Assembly: GCA_028866335.1 (NCBI GenBank)
Contig: JAGWIL010000119.1
Span: forward strand, 1-5,644
DNA: 5,644 nucleotides
Origin: Rhodospirillales bacterium
GTDB taxonomy: Bacteria; Pseudomonadota; Alphaproteobacteria; Acetobacterales; Acetobacteraceae
Direction: 5' to 3'
Both the position numbers and the translations under genes were made by a program. Below the pieces are notes generated by a model. The model was not told the DNA's origin, made no database searches, and saw nothing but the letters and a program-made list of their open reading frames with translations. The stretch's first letter is position 1; every line of letters starts with the position of its first letter. Below are positions 1 to 5,644 of the stretch, one piece after another.

Positions 1-423
1 GCAGAAACCATTGAGACATTGATTGACGCCTGGCTACCATTAACCTTTGCAATGAACGCGCTTAATCGTTCGATGGGGCATAGTGATATGTATCCATTTG
101 TTTTATCTGGGCCGGTTATTCAAAAACTTGGCTTTATTCATAATCTTGTCCGTGGGCAGAAAGGGGTTGACCTGAACAAGCCCGCCAGAATGGCAGCACC
201 CAACCCGCCACCGCCTTCAGAACCCCCTGCCCCGCCTGGCCCTTCGCCAGTAAAGCCGCCTGTGGAGCCGCCGCCAGAACCAAGCCCTGACATCCGGCCG
301 CCAATTGAAGAGCCGCCCATGGAGCTTCCCCCACAGGAAATTCCGCCTTCGCCTCCGGCGGGTGATCCACCGCCGTTGCAGGCGGAACAACAGGTTGAAT
401 TAAAAATGCTTCCAGCCGGATGA
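1..423 (+). CDS. C-terminus of a putative zinc-binding metallopeptidase with a proline-rich tail (5' end outside window)
   Basis: The reading frame is open from base 1 to a TGA at 421-423, giving 140 visible residues. Their start is missing, because the first in-frame initiation-like codon (TTG at 19) falls inside conserved sequence. Residues about 10-50 (AWLPLTFAMNALNRSMG, then YPFVLS and KLGFIHNLV) match my memory of the extreme C-terminus of the COG4307 / Peptidase_Mx family. Those are uncharacterised proteins with an N-terminal zinc ribbon and a central HExxH-type site; both of these parts would lie to the left of the window, so catalysis cannot be judged here. After the conserved part, residues 68-125 are about half proline (30 of 58), interspersed with Glu, Ser, Val and Ile. 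This tail is probably disordered, and the protein ends with a short Gln/Glu-containing stretch. No membrane segment is visible. The gene converges on thiL and overlaps its 3' end by 24 bp. Family assignment is from recalled motifs; the substrate is unknown. Confidence 0.8.
   Translation, partial: AETIETLIDAWLPLTFAMNALNRSMGHSDMYPFVLSGPVIQKLGFIHNLVRGQKGVDLNKPARMAAPNPPPPSEPPAPPGPSPVKPPVEPPPEPSPDIRPPIEEPPMELPPQEIPPSPPAGDPPPLQAEQQVELKMLPAG
202..375 (+). repeat. Low-complexity proline-rich coding segment
   Basis: This part of the metallopeptidase-like gene encodes 58 residues, 30 of them proline. The prolines come as PP pairs separated by one to three residues, plus one PPPP (visible residues 69-72) and PPP runs at 90-92 and 123-125. 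Proline codons are mixed (CCG, CCC, CCT, CCA), and I see no exact tandem nucleotide unit. It therefore looks like a selected amino-acid composition rather than a recent microsatellite expansion. The frame stays open to a normal stop, so it is not an obvious frameshift artefact. Polyproline runs of this kind are known to slow ribosomes and depend on elongation factor P. Confidence 0.85.
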
Positions 424-1332
424 GGCGAGGTTGAGCGGGGCGTTATTATCGCCACATAATTCAACGCCTTCTCCGGCTTTAAAGGCACCGATCCGGGTGA
501 TGTTTACCCCCGCGCACGCAGCGCGCAGGGCCTCGCCTTTTTCCGGCGGCACGGCTAGAATAAGCTCGTAATCATCGCCGCCGGTGAGGCGAAGCTCTAA
601 AATATCTGACCCCTGAGCCGCCGCCTCTGGCGAGATGGGCACAAGGGCGGCCTGAACCACGGCGGACAAGCCTGATTCCCGGCAGATATGGCCGAGATCT
701 TGTATCAAGCCGTCCGAGATATCGATGACGGCATTAACAATTCCGGCCAGCGAAAGACCTGTTCGGGGCTCCGGCAGCAAGGAACGCCGGGTTAAGAACC
801 CCGTGGGGTCTGCGCGGTTGCCCAGCCTGGCTTGCAGGCCCAAGGCCGCGTCGCCAATGGTGCCGGTCACCCAGATTTCATCCCCGGCCTTGGCCCCGTT
901 GCGGCGCAGCGCCTGGCCTGGGGCGACATGGCCAAGGAGCGTGGCCGATAATGCGATATCTGTGCGGGACGATGACGAATCACCGCCCATAAGGGTGATG
1001 CCAAATTCTCGCTGGTCGGCACCAAGCCCGGCGGCAAACGCGGCAAGCCAGCCCTCCGGCAGATTGGACGGCAAGGCGGTGGTGAGAAGATAGCCCAAAG
1101 GCACGGCACCCATGGCCGCGAGGTCTGACAAATTACGGCGCAGCAGTTTGCGCGCAATCATGGCCGGATCGTCCCCGGGTAGAAAATGCACGCCCTCCAG
1201 CATCTGGTCGACGGTAAGAACAAGTTGCCGCCCATGCGGCGGGGTGAGAACGGCTGCGTCATCCTTCAGCCCCAGCCCGGCTTCTCCGGCCAGGGGGGCA
1301 AAGAATTCCGCGATCCGGTCGAACTCGTCCAT
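400..1332 (-). CDS. thiL: Thiamine-monophosphate kinase
   Basis: ThiL phosphorylates thiamine monophosphate with ATP to give thiamine diphosphate, the last step of cofactor synthesis, in the cytoplasm. The 310-residue length is near the family norm. Family motifs appear in order: LKDDAAVL at 22-29, TVDQMLEGVHF at 40-50, NLSDLAAMGA at 67-76, GGDSSSS at 116-122, VTGTIGDAALGL at 155-166, DISDGLIQDLGHI at 204-216 and LTGGDDYEL at 249-257. The Asp-rich Mg-ATP positions (D24, D25, D42, D118, D204, D207) are present. Two small departures from the Escherichia coli form are Lys in place of Gly before the first DD pair and GGDSS in place of GGDTT. The ATG shares one base with the nusB TGA (TGATG) and has no strong ribosome-binding site, so translation is probably coupled to nusB. 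It is the last visible gene of the minus-strand cluster and runs tail to tail into the metallopeptidase-like gene. Confidence 0.96.
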   Translation of the reverse strand: MDEFDRIAEFFAPLAGEAGLGLKDDAAVLTPPHGRQLVLTVDQMLEGVHFLPGDDPAMIARKLLRRNLSDLAAMGAVPLGYLLTTALPSNLPEGWLAAFAAGLGADQREFGITLMGGDSSSSRTDIALSATLLGHVAPGQALRRNGAKAGDEIWVTGTIGDAALGLQARLGNRADPTGFLTRRSLLPEPRTGLSLAGIVNAVIDISDGLIQDLGHICRESGLSAVVQAALVPISPEAAAQGSDILELRLTGGDDYELILAVPPEKGEALRAACAGVNITRIGAFKAGEGVELCGDNNAPLNLASSGWKHF

Positions 1333-1805
1333 CAGCTTGCGGTGGTGAATTCCGCCGGGCGGAGCAGATGCGCCAATTTATCCAGTACGCCATTTATCAT
1401 GCGAGGCTCCTCGCCTGAGAAAAACCCATGGGCGACATCGAGATATTCGTTAATAACCACCTTGGCGGGGGGGCCATCGGTCATCCAGAGCTCTGCCCCG
1501 CCAGCGCGAAGCGATGCCCGCAGCACGGGGTCCAGCCGAAGCATAGGCCAGGCTTCAGGCAGCGCCTGCGTGATCATGCCGTCCAGCGTATCCTGCTGCT
1601 GGGTGGCCGTGCGGACGATGCGGGTGAACAGCGGCACATCGGCTTCAGGCAAATTGCCGTCCTCCAGCCCGCCCTGCCAGGGCAGTTGCCCCATGCGATG
1701 GCGGATGAACTGGTCTATGACCGTTTCTGTGCTGACCTCAGCATGTTCGGATTGGTAAAGCGCCTGGACGGCGGCGATACGCGAATAGGTTCTGGGACGT
1801 GTCAT
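1332..1805 (-). CDS. nusB: Transcription antitermination factor NusB
   Basis: NusB is a small helical RNA-binding protein. With NusE (ribosomal protein S10) it binds boxA RNA and joins the antitermination complex that supports rRNA transcription. The 157 residues are slightly longer than the E. coli protein. Recognisable segments are the N-terminal RIAAVQALY helix (9-17), LRLDPVLRASLRAGGAEL (89-106), PPAKVVINEYLDVA (112-125) and RMINGVLDKLAHLLRP (135-150). The last two are the most conserved NusB signatures. The region 38-58 (around GQLPWQGGLEDG) is a typical variable loop. The ATG start overlaps the ribH stop as ATGA, with an AGG about 8 nt upstream inside ribH. Linkage of nusB to ribH is common across bacteria, so this location is expected; co-transcription does not imply a role in riboflavin synthesis. 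Confidence 0.96.
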   Translation of the reverse strand: MTRPRTYSRIAAVQALYQSEHAEVSTETVIDQFIRHRMGQLPWQGGLEDGNLPEADVPLFTRIVRTATQQQDTLDGMITQALPEAWPMLRLDPVLRASLRAGGAELWMTDGPPAKVVINEYLDVAHGFFSGEEPRMINGVLDKLAHLLRPAEFTTAS

Positions 1806-2281
1806 GACATGAACCTGCGCTTTAATGAGATTTGTTTAAGGCAGGCTACGGCGGCTTCAGCGCCCTTATTGGCGCCGGTTTCGCGGGAGCGTGCCTGGGC
1901 TTGGGCTAGCGTATCCACCGTTAAAAGCCCGGTGCCAAGGCAGAGACGATTATTGACCGCCACTTGCATCAGCCCATCCATGGCCGCAGTGCAGACGAAC
2001 TCGTAATGGTCGGTTTCGCCGCGCACCACACAGCCGAGTGCGATGAAGCCATCATAAGCCGGCTGGGCAGCGGCGGCGATGGCCAGCGCCTGGGGAAGTT
2101 CAAACGCCCCCGCGACTTCGATAATTTCAAGTGAGACATTCACCTGGATGAAAATATCCCGCGCCGCGTCCAACATGCCATCCACGACATTCCGGTAATA
2201 AGGCGCGCAGATGGCGAGGATTTTGGGTGGGGCGCCTGAGAGCTTTGGAGCCTCGGGCAAGGGAGCGTCAGCCGTGCTCAT
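1802..2281 (-). CDS. ribH: 6,7-dimethyl-8-ribityllumazine synthase
   Basis: RibH condenses 5-amino-6-(D-ribitylamino)uracil with 3,4-dihydroxy-2-butanone 4-phosphate to form lumazine, the penultimate riboflavin step. The 159 residues fit the family. Visible motifs are the aromatic substrate-stacking region (APYYRNV, 26-32), VAGAFELP (56-63), YDGFIALGCVVRGETDHYEFV (76-96) with the catalytic-type His at 92, GTGLLTVDTLAQAQAR (116-131) and NKGAEAA (138-144). The residue before the GLLT turn is Thr, where E. coli and Bacillus subtilis have Phe; this fits my memory of alphaproteobacterial RibH proteins. The first 18 residues are a Pro/Ala-rich extension without a conserved motif, but no other ATG fits. 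The start lies 6 nt after the ribBX stop and lacks a clear ribosome-binding site, which suggests coupling to ribBX. The stop overlaps the nusB start. The protein normally assembles as pentamers or icosahedral shells; the form is not predictable from this sequence. Confidence 0.96.
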   Translation of the reverse strand: MSTADAPLPEAPKLSGAPPKILAICAPYYRNVVDGMLDAARDIFIQVNVSLEIIEVAGAFELPQALAIAAAAQPAYDGFIALGCVVRGETDHYEFVCTAAMDGLMQVAVNNRLCLGTGLLTVDTLAQAQARSRETGANKGAEAAVACLKQISLKRRFMS

Positions 2282-2287
2282 GGTAAT

Positions 2288-3424
2288 TCAGTTGGATTCT
2301 ACGCTGGAAAGGCTACGTTGATCGACGACGTTCAACCCATACCCCTCCAGACCAATGATGTTGCGCTTATGGTTGGACAGCAGGATCATGTTCTTCACCC
2401 CAAGGTCCAGTAGAATTTGCGCGCCGGTGCCGTATTCCCGGAGGTCACGGCTCTCGCATTTGCCATCCAGCAAGGCGCGCAAGCCGGTGGACATGGCCTT
2501 CTCGCGCTGTTCCCGCACGATAACCACGACGCCCCGCCCGGCCTTGGCGATTTCGCGCATGGCACCCTGCAAAGCAGCGAAATGGCCATTGCCCAACACA
2601 TCGCTCAGCAGATCCATGCCATGCATACGCACAAGCACCGGTTCGTCGCCGGAAATATCGCCTTTAATCATGGCCAGATGCTCAATGCCATCGACCTTGC
2701 TTTCAAAGGCCACCATGCGCCAGGATGTGCCGTCTTGCGCGGTGATGTTACCCTGCTCAACGCGCTTGACCAGACGCTCAGTGGTGCGGCGATGGGCAAT
2801 AAGGTCCGCGATGGTGCCGAGCTTGATGTTATGGCGCTGCGCGAAGGCCACCAGCTCCGGCAGGCGGGCCATGGTGCCATCATCATTGATGATTTCACAG
2901 ATAACCCCGGCTGGGATGAGCCCGGCCAAACGTGCGATATCCACCGAGGCTTCCGTGTGCCCGGCGCGAACCAGGGTGCCGCCATCTCGTGCCATGAGGG
3001 GGAAAATATGGCCTGGAGAGACGATGTCGTCACGGCCCAGTTCCGGATTTATGGCAACGGCCACCGTGCGGGCGCGATCCGCTGCGGAAATGCCGGTGGA
3101 GATGCCTTCTCGCGCTTCGATGGAGATGGTGAAGGCGGTTTCGTGCCGGCTGCCATTGGCATGGGTCATCAATTTCAGGCCCAGCGCATCGCAGCGGGAT
3201 TTGGTCATGGCTAGGCAGACCAGGCCACGCGCGTGTTTGATCATGAAATTGATCGCATCCGGCGTGGCGAATTGCGCGGGGATAACCAGATCCCCCTCGT
3301 TTTCACGATCCTCGTCGTCGACTAGGATAAAAATGCGCCCCGCGCGGGCTTCCTCAATAATTTCAGCCGCTGAGGAGATGTAATCCTGCAGGCCGGTGGT
3401 TTCGAGGGATTTCAGGCCGTCCAT
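2288..3424 (-). CDS. ribBX: 3,4-dihydroxy-2-butanone-4-phosphate synthase fused to a degenerate GTP cyclohydrolase II-like domain (RibBX type)
   Basis: The N-terminal half (about 10-212 of 378) is an apparently intact RibB domain, which turns ribulose 5-phosphate into the four-carbon riboflavin precursor. Key motifs are DDEDRENEGD (36-45), TGISAADRA (110-118), PGHIFPL (137-143), RAGHTEASVD (153-162) and CEIINDDGTMAR (176-187). The C-terminal half (about 235-375) aligns in outline with RibA: VLVRMHG, then AGRGVVVIVRE, LDLGVKNMILLSN and GLNVV. However, the RibA segment that carries the three zinc cysteines (HSEC...CDC) reads HGMDLLSDVLGNGHFAAL here (from 268). The only cysteine in this half is C323. 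The domain is therefore probably not an active GTP cyclohydrolase II. It matches the RibBX variant reported in Proteobacteria, whose C-terminal domain function is unclear. The ATG at 3424 is preferred over a TTG at 3433, because GGAAAGGA sits 9 nt upstream of the ATG but directly abuts the TTG. It follows ribE after 47 nt. Confidence 0.95.
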   Translation of the reverse strand: MDGLKSLETTGLQDYISSAAEIIEEARAGRIFILVDDEDRENEGDLVIPAQFATPDAINFMIKHARGLVCLAMTKSRCDALGLKLMTHANGSRHETAFTISIEAREGISTGISAADRARTVAVAINPELGRDDIVSPGHIFPLMARDGGTLVRAGHTEASVDIARLAGLIPAGVICEIINDDGTMARLPELVAFAQRHNIKLGTIADLIAHRRTTERLVKRVEQGNITAQDGTSWRMVAFESKVDGIEHLAMIKGDISGDEPVLVRMHGMDLLSDVLGNGHFAALQGAMREIAKAGRGVVVIVREQREKAMSTGLRALLDGKCESRDLREYGTGAQILLDLGVKNMILLSNHKRNIIGLEGYGLNVVDQRSLSSVESN

Positions 3425-3433
3425 TAAAAGCAA

Positions 3434-3441
3434 TCCTTTCC
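3434..3441 (-). promoter_or_regulatory. Ribosome-binding site of ribBX
   Basis: On the minus strand this reads GGAAAGGA, ending 9 nt before the ATG at 3424-3422. It is the clearest Shine-Dalgarno-like site of the cluster. It decides the start: an in-frame TTG at 3433-3431 would have no spacing from it, so the protein should begin MDGLKSL. The strong site fits with ribBX being the one internal gene that is not closely coupled to the gene before it. Confidence 0.75.
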
Positions 3442-3454
3442 GGCGGGGAATTTA

Positions 3455-3472
3455 AATGCGCCAGCGCGCATT
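3455..3472 (-). promoter_or_regulatory. Intercistronic hairpin between ribE and ribBX
   Basis: A perfect 7-bp inverted repeat, AATGCGC / GCGCATT, has a 4-nt loop (GCTG on the minus strand) and begins at the last base of the ribE stop codon. It is followed on the minus strand by TTAAATT, too short a T-tract for a convincing intrinsic terminator. The GGAAAGGA ribosome-binding site lies 13 nt further downstream. It could be an mRNA-stability element or a weak attenuator separating ribE from ribBX. That role is inference; the palindrome itself is directly visible. The 47-nt gap is too small for an FMN riboswitch. Confidence 0.5.
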
Positions 3473-4086
3473 CAAGCACCCTTAAAGCTAAGCTGCCGCG
3501 CGAGATAGCGCGCCAGCATGTCTATTTCCACATTCACCCGGCTTCCGGGTTGCAGCATTGCAAAATTGGTGTGCGCCGCTGTGTGGGGAATAATGTTCAC
3601 GCCGAAGCGAAGCTCATCAACCTCGTTAACCGTGAGCGAAACACCGTTAAGTGCTATGCTGCCCTTGGCGGCCACAAAGGGTGCCAGCGCGGGTGGCAGC
3701 TCAAACACCCAGCGGGTGGACCCGTTTTCCGGCGTGATGGAGATAACAATCGCCAAACCGTCGACATGGCCGGAAACCAGATGGCCGCCCAGCTCATCCC
3801 CCAGGCGGAGCGAGCTTTCAAGGTTAACCTGCGTGCCAGGCCGCCATTCGCCCAAAGATGTTTTGGACAATGTCTCGGCAGAAACCTCGACTGTGAACCA
3901 GTCAGCCCCTGCCTCGATAACCGTAAGGCAGACGCCCGAGCAGGCAATGGAGGCACCAAGTTTTTTCTCAGCGCTGGCCCAAACCTCGTTTGGCGGCGTT
4001 TGGATAGTGAAACGCGCATCCTGCCCGCTGCTGATGGCGGTGACGGCGCTGATGCTGCCAACGCCAGTGATGAGTCCGGTAAACAT
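3472..4086 (-). CDS. ribE: Riboflavin synthase, alpha-chain type
   Basis: RibE converts two molecules of 6,7-dimethyl-8-ribityllumazine into riboflavin and the pyrimidine precursor, the final step of the pathway. The 204 residues form the usual two homologous barrel domains. The N-terminal barrel starts with the diagnostic MFTGLI and contains GASIACSGVCLTV (44-56), SAETLSKTSLGEW (69-81) and GDELGGHLVSGHVDG (96-110). The second barrel contains KGSIALNGVSLTVNEV (141-156), FGVNIIPHTAAHTNF (161-175) and VNVEIDMLARYLAR (184-197). The paired GxSLTV/GVCLTV motifs and the C-terminal trimerisation helix (about 187-200) are as expected. Its ATG lies 11 nt after the ribD stop, with only a weak AGG about 10 nt upstream. 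A small hairpin starts at its stop codon. The enzyme is named ribE in most bacteria and ribC in E. coli. Confidence 0.97.
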   Translation of the reverse strand: MFTGLITGVGSISAVTAISSGQDARFTIQTPPNEVWASAEKKLGASIACSGVCLTVIEAGADWFTVEVSAETLSKTSLGEWRPGTQVNLESSLRLGDELGGHLVSGHVDGLAIVISITPENGSTRWVFELPPALAPFVAAKGSIALNGVSLTVNEVDELRFGVNIIPHTAAHTNFAMLQPGSRVNVEIDMLARYLARQLSFKGA

Positions 4087-4097
4087 TAATGGCTGGC

Positions 4098-5192
4098 CTA
4101 TACGGCGCGGGTGAATTGGGAAAGCATATCATGCCCTAGCCGCTTTGAGAACATGAACGCGAAGCGGGGTGCGTCTTCCAGTTTGGCAACACCGAAGCCC
4201 TCCGCCGCTGGAAAGCCATCACCGCCGATAATGCAGGGGGCATGGAACCAGGAAATACGGTCCACCAGCGCAGCGCGCAGCAGCCCGGCCGCCAAGGTGC
4301 CGCCACCTTCAGCCATGATCCGGGTTAAACCCTCTTGCGCCAAAGCGGTCATGCCCGCGCGTAAATCCACCCCCGCATTGGTGCCGGGAAGTTCGATCAG
4401 CTTAACGCCCGCATCTTCCAGCGCCCGGCGGCGGAGCTTATCCGCGCCATCCCGGTATAAAATCCACAACGGATGTTGGGCGGCACCGCGCACAAGCTTG
4501 GAGAGCAAGGGCGTACGCAGGTGCGAATCGACTACGATTCTGACCAGCGGGGTCGTACGAAACCCCTCGATCCGGCAGGTGAGTTCTGGGTTGTCTTCCA
4601 GCACCGTGCCAACGCCGGTCAGCACCGCATCGTGCCGCCCGCGCATGGCGTGAACCGCGCGGCGGGCTTCCGTGCCGGTGATCCATTGGGATTCGCGGCC
4701 AGCGGTTGCAATTCGGCCATCTAGCGAGGTGGCGAGCTTGAGGTGAAGCAATGGCCGCTGTTCACGCTGAACGGTCATGAAACCGGCAATGACAGCTTCA
4801 CATTCCTGCCGGAGCACATTTTCAGTGACCTGGATACCGGCCGATTTGAGCCGGGCAATGCCGGAGCCGTTGACCTTTGGGTGCGGGTCTTGCGCGCCAA
4901 GGACAACACGGGTGATGCCAGCGGAAATTAAAGCCTCGGTGCACGGGCCTGATTTTCCAGTAAAACTGCACGGCTCAAGCGTGACATAGGCGGTGCAACC
5001 CCGCGCCTGTTCGCCTGCCGCGCGCAAGGCAATCACCTCAGCATGGGGCCGACCACCAGGCGCTGTGAAGCCCCGCCCGACAACGCGACCATTTTTTACG
5101 ATGACACAGCCCACTGAAGGATTGGGAGCCGTTTGCCCCAGGCCGCGCTTGGCGAGGGCAATCGCCGTGCGCATGAACTCAATATCGCTCAT
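4098..5192 (-). CDS. ribD: Bifunctional riboflavin deaminase/reductase RibD
   Basis: RibD deaminates and then reduces (NADPH) the pyrimidine made by GTP cyclohydrolase II, giving 5-amino-6-(ribitylamino)uracil phosphate. The 364 residues match the usual two-domain length. The deaminase domain (about 1-145) has [10 protein letters not shown] (24-33) and the zinc site H50-A-E52 with C75 and C84; E52 is the expected proton shuttle. The segment between the cysteines, [10 protein letters not shown], departs from the common CSHxGRTPPC form (Phe for His, SG for TP). The reductase domain (about 147-364) has [12 protein letters not shown] (151-162), SQWITG (168-173), [13 protein letters not shown] (193-205) and the nucleotide-binding-like [12 protein letters not shown] (294-305). 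K152, S168, W170, T172 and D200 occupy the active-site positions known from E. coli. The ATG overlaps the nrdR stop (ATGA). The start MSDIEFM lines up with the E. coli N-terminus, so it is preferred over the internal Met7. Confidence 0.97.
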   Translation of the reverse strand: MSDIEFMRTAIALAKRGLGQTAPNPSVGCVIVKNGRVVGRGFTAPGGRPHAEVIALRAAGEQARGCTAYVTLEPCSFTGKSGPCTEALISAGITRVVLGAQDPHPKVNGSGIARLKSAGIQVTENVLRQECEAVIAGFMTVQREQRPLLHLKLATSLDGRIATAGRESQWITGTEARRAVHAMRGRHDAVLTGVGTVLEDNPELTCRIEGFRTTPLVRIVVDSHLRTPLLSKLVRGAAQHPLWILYRDGADKLRRRALEDAGVKLIELPGTNAGVDLRAGMTALAQEGLTRIMAEGGGTLAAGLLRAALVDRISWFHAPCIIGGDGFPAAEGFGVAKLEDAPRFAFMFSKRLGHDMLSQFTRAV

Positions 5193-5644
5193 TCCGTGGA
5201 ATTGTCCGGCTTCGCCAAAGGCGTGCCTTCCATGCCACCAAGAAAAGCTTCAAAATCCTTGGCTTCCCTGAAATCCCTGTAAACAGAGGCGAAGCGAACA
5301 TAGGCCACCGCGTCCACCTCTTTCATGGATTCCATCACGGCCTCGCCGATGGATTCGCTGCGGACTTCGCCATCGCCGCTGGCTTCGAGCTTGCGCACGA
5401 TGCCGTTGACGATCCGCTCCTGCCGGTCCTCATCCACCGGGCGCTTGTTCAGCGCCACGCGGATGGAGCGGGCGAGCTTGTCACGGTCGAACGCGACGCG
5501 GCGGCCATCAGCCTTCAGCACGGTGAGCTCACGCAATTGCACACGCTCAACCGTGGTGAAGCGCTGCCCGCACCCGGCGCAGAAGCGGCGCCGGCGGATG
5601 GCGCTGCCATCATCCGTGGGGCGGCTATCCTTCACCTGGGTGTC
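5189..5644 (-). CDS. nrdR: Transcriptional repressor NrdR (5' end outside window)
   Basis: NrdR is a zinc-ribbon/ATP-cone repressor that senses ATP and dATP and binds NrdR boxes before ribonucleotide reductase genes. The frame runs to the window edge and the first visible residues are DTQVKDSRP. Full-length relatives start with about eight more residues (MRCPFCG-like), so the first zinc cysteine pair lies just outside. The second pair is visible at residues 22 and 25 of the visible part (FCAGCGQRF), preceded by the basic [13 protein letters not shown]-binding stretch. The ATP-cone domain spans about 39-128, with [20 protein letters not shown] at its start and [19 protein letters not shown] at its end. 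About 159 residues are expected in total, within the family range. A GTG codon at 5635 is internal (the V of TQVKDS), not the start. The stop overlaps the ribD ATG. In related genomes glyA often precedes nrdR, but nothing of it is visible. No NrdR box is seen in this window. Confidence 0.97.
   Translation of the reverse strand, partial: DTQVKDSRPTDDGSAIRRRRFCAGCGQRFTTVERVQLRELTVLKADGRRVAFDRDKLARSIRVALNKRPVDEDRQERIVNGIVRKLEASGDGEVRSESIGEAVMESMKEVDAVAYVRFASVYRDFREAKDFEAFLGGMEGTPLAKPDNSTE

Noticed and set aside
370..385. CCGCC / GGCGG inverted repeat with a 6-nt loop as a possible terminator for thiL
   Set aside because: The stem is only 5 bp, is made of proline-codon sequence where such matches are expected by chance, and is not followed by a T-tract on either strand.
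437..453. GGCG...CGCC near the thiL 3' end as a terminator for the plus-strand gene
   Set aside because: It has only a 4-bp stem with an AT-rich 7-nt loop, lies inside thiL and has no T-tract after it.
138..488. Minus-strand Gly/Ser-rich open frame opposite the proline-rich region
   Set aside because: The Gly/Ser richness is the complement of proline codons, and the frame also overlaps the thiL 3' end. It is a composition shadow, not a glycine-rich protein gene.
1186..2006. Plus-strand open frames opposite thiL, nusB and ribH (190-192 codons)
   Set aside because: They are antisense to three confidently identified genes, cross gene boundaries without regard to them, and show no family resemblance.
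2355..3383. Long plus-strand open frames (342 and 265 codons) opposite ribBX
   Set aside because: They lie wholly antisense to a gene with strong family motifs, have low-complexity Arg/Ser/Ala-rich or Gly/His-rich composition and show no recognisable domain. Such frames are common opposite GC-rich genes.
3518..4653. Plus-strand open frames opposite ribE and ribD (about 180-200 codons each)
   Set aside because: They are shadows of ribE and ribD in other frames, with no motif and no ribosome-binding site.
5189..5635. GTG at 5635 as the nrdR start
   Set aside because: The frame continues to the window edge as DTQ before this Val, matching the family's TQVKDSRP. Starting here would delete the first zinc cysteine pair.

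Overview
This window looks like chromosomal DNA from an alphaproteobacterium. Base composition is moderately GC-rich. The proteins are alphaproteobacterial in style: RibE carries an IPHTAAHTNF segment and RibH a GLLTVDTLAQA segment. The order nrdR-ribD-ribE-ribBA-type-ribH-nusB-thiL is one I associate with the Rhodospirillales/Acetobacteraceae side of the class, whereas many Rhizobiales lack the ribBA-type gene at this spot. Order-level placement is an inference; I cannot name a genus.

Layout. From the right edge down to position 400, seven genes run head to tail on the minus strand: nrdR (its start lies just outside the window), ribD, ribE, a ribBA-like gene better described as ribBX, ribH, nusB and thiL. 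They are packed like one operon. nrdR/ribD and ribH/nusB share ATGA stop-start overlaps, and nusB/thiL share one base in TGATG. The gaps at ribD-ribE and ribBX-ribH are 11 and 6 nt. The only longer gap is the 47 nt between ribE and ribBX, which holds a perfect 7-bp hairpin and a strong ribosome-binding site. At the left edge, on the plus strand, is the 3' end of another gene. It encodes the C-terminus of a putative zinc-binding metallopeptidase (COG4307/Peptidase_Mx type) with a very proline-rich tail. It converges on thiL, and the two coding regions overlap by 24 bp.

How the genes work together. RibD makes the pyrimidine precursor of riboflavin. The N-terminal half of RibBX makes 3,4-dihydroxy-2-butanone 4-phosphate. 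RibH condenses the two into lumazine, and RibE dismutates lumazine to riboflavin. The first step (GTP cyclohydrolase II) is probably not encoded here, because the C-terminal half of the ribBA-like protein has lost the zinc-cysteine motif. A separate ribA should exist elsewhere in the genome. ThiL makes thiamine diphosphate, NusB is a transcription antitermination/rRNA factor, and NrdR represses ribonucleotide reductase genes.

No tRNA, rRNA, CRISPR array, insertion sequence or phage-like gene is visible. No FMN or TPP riboswitch is visible. The operon promoter is not in the window. No gene-free stretch exceeds 50 bases. Overall this is a conserved housekeeping region. The most notable points are the degenerate RibX domain, the proline-rich tail, the convergent overlap and an altered zinc-motif region in RibD. 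I found no evidence for an undescribed biological system.
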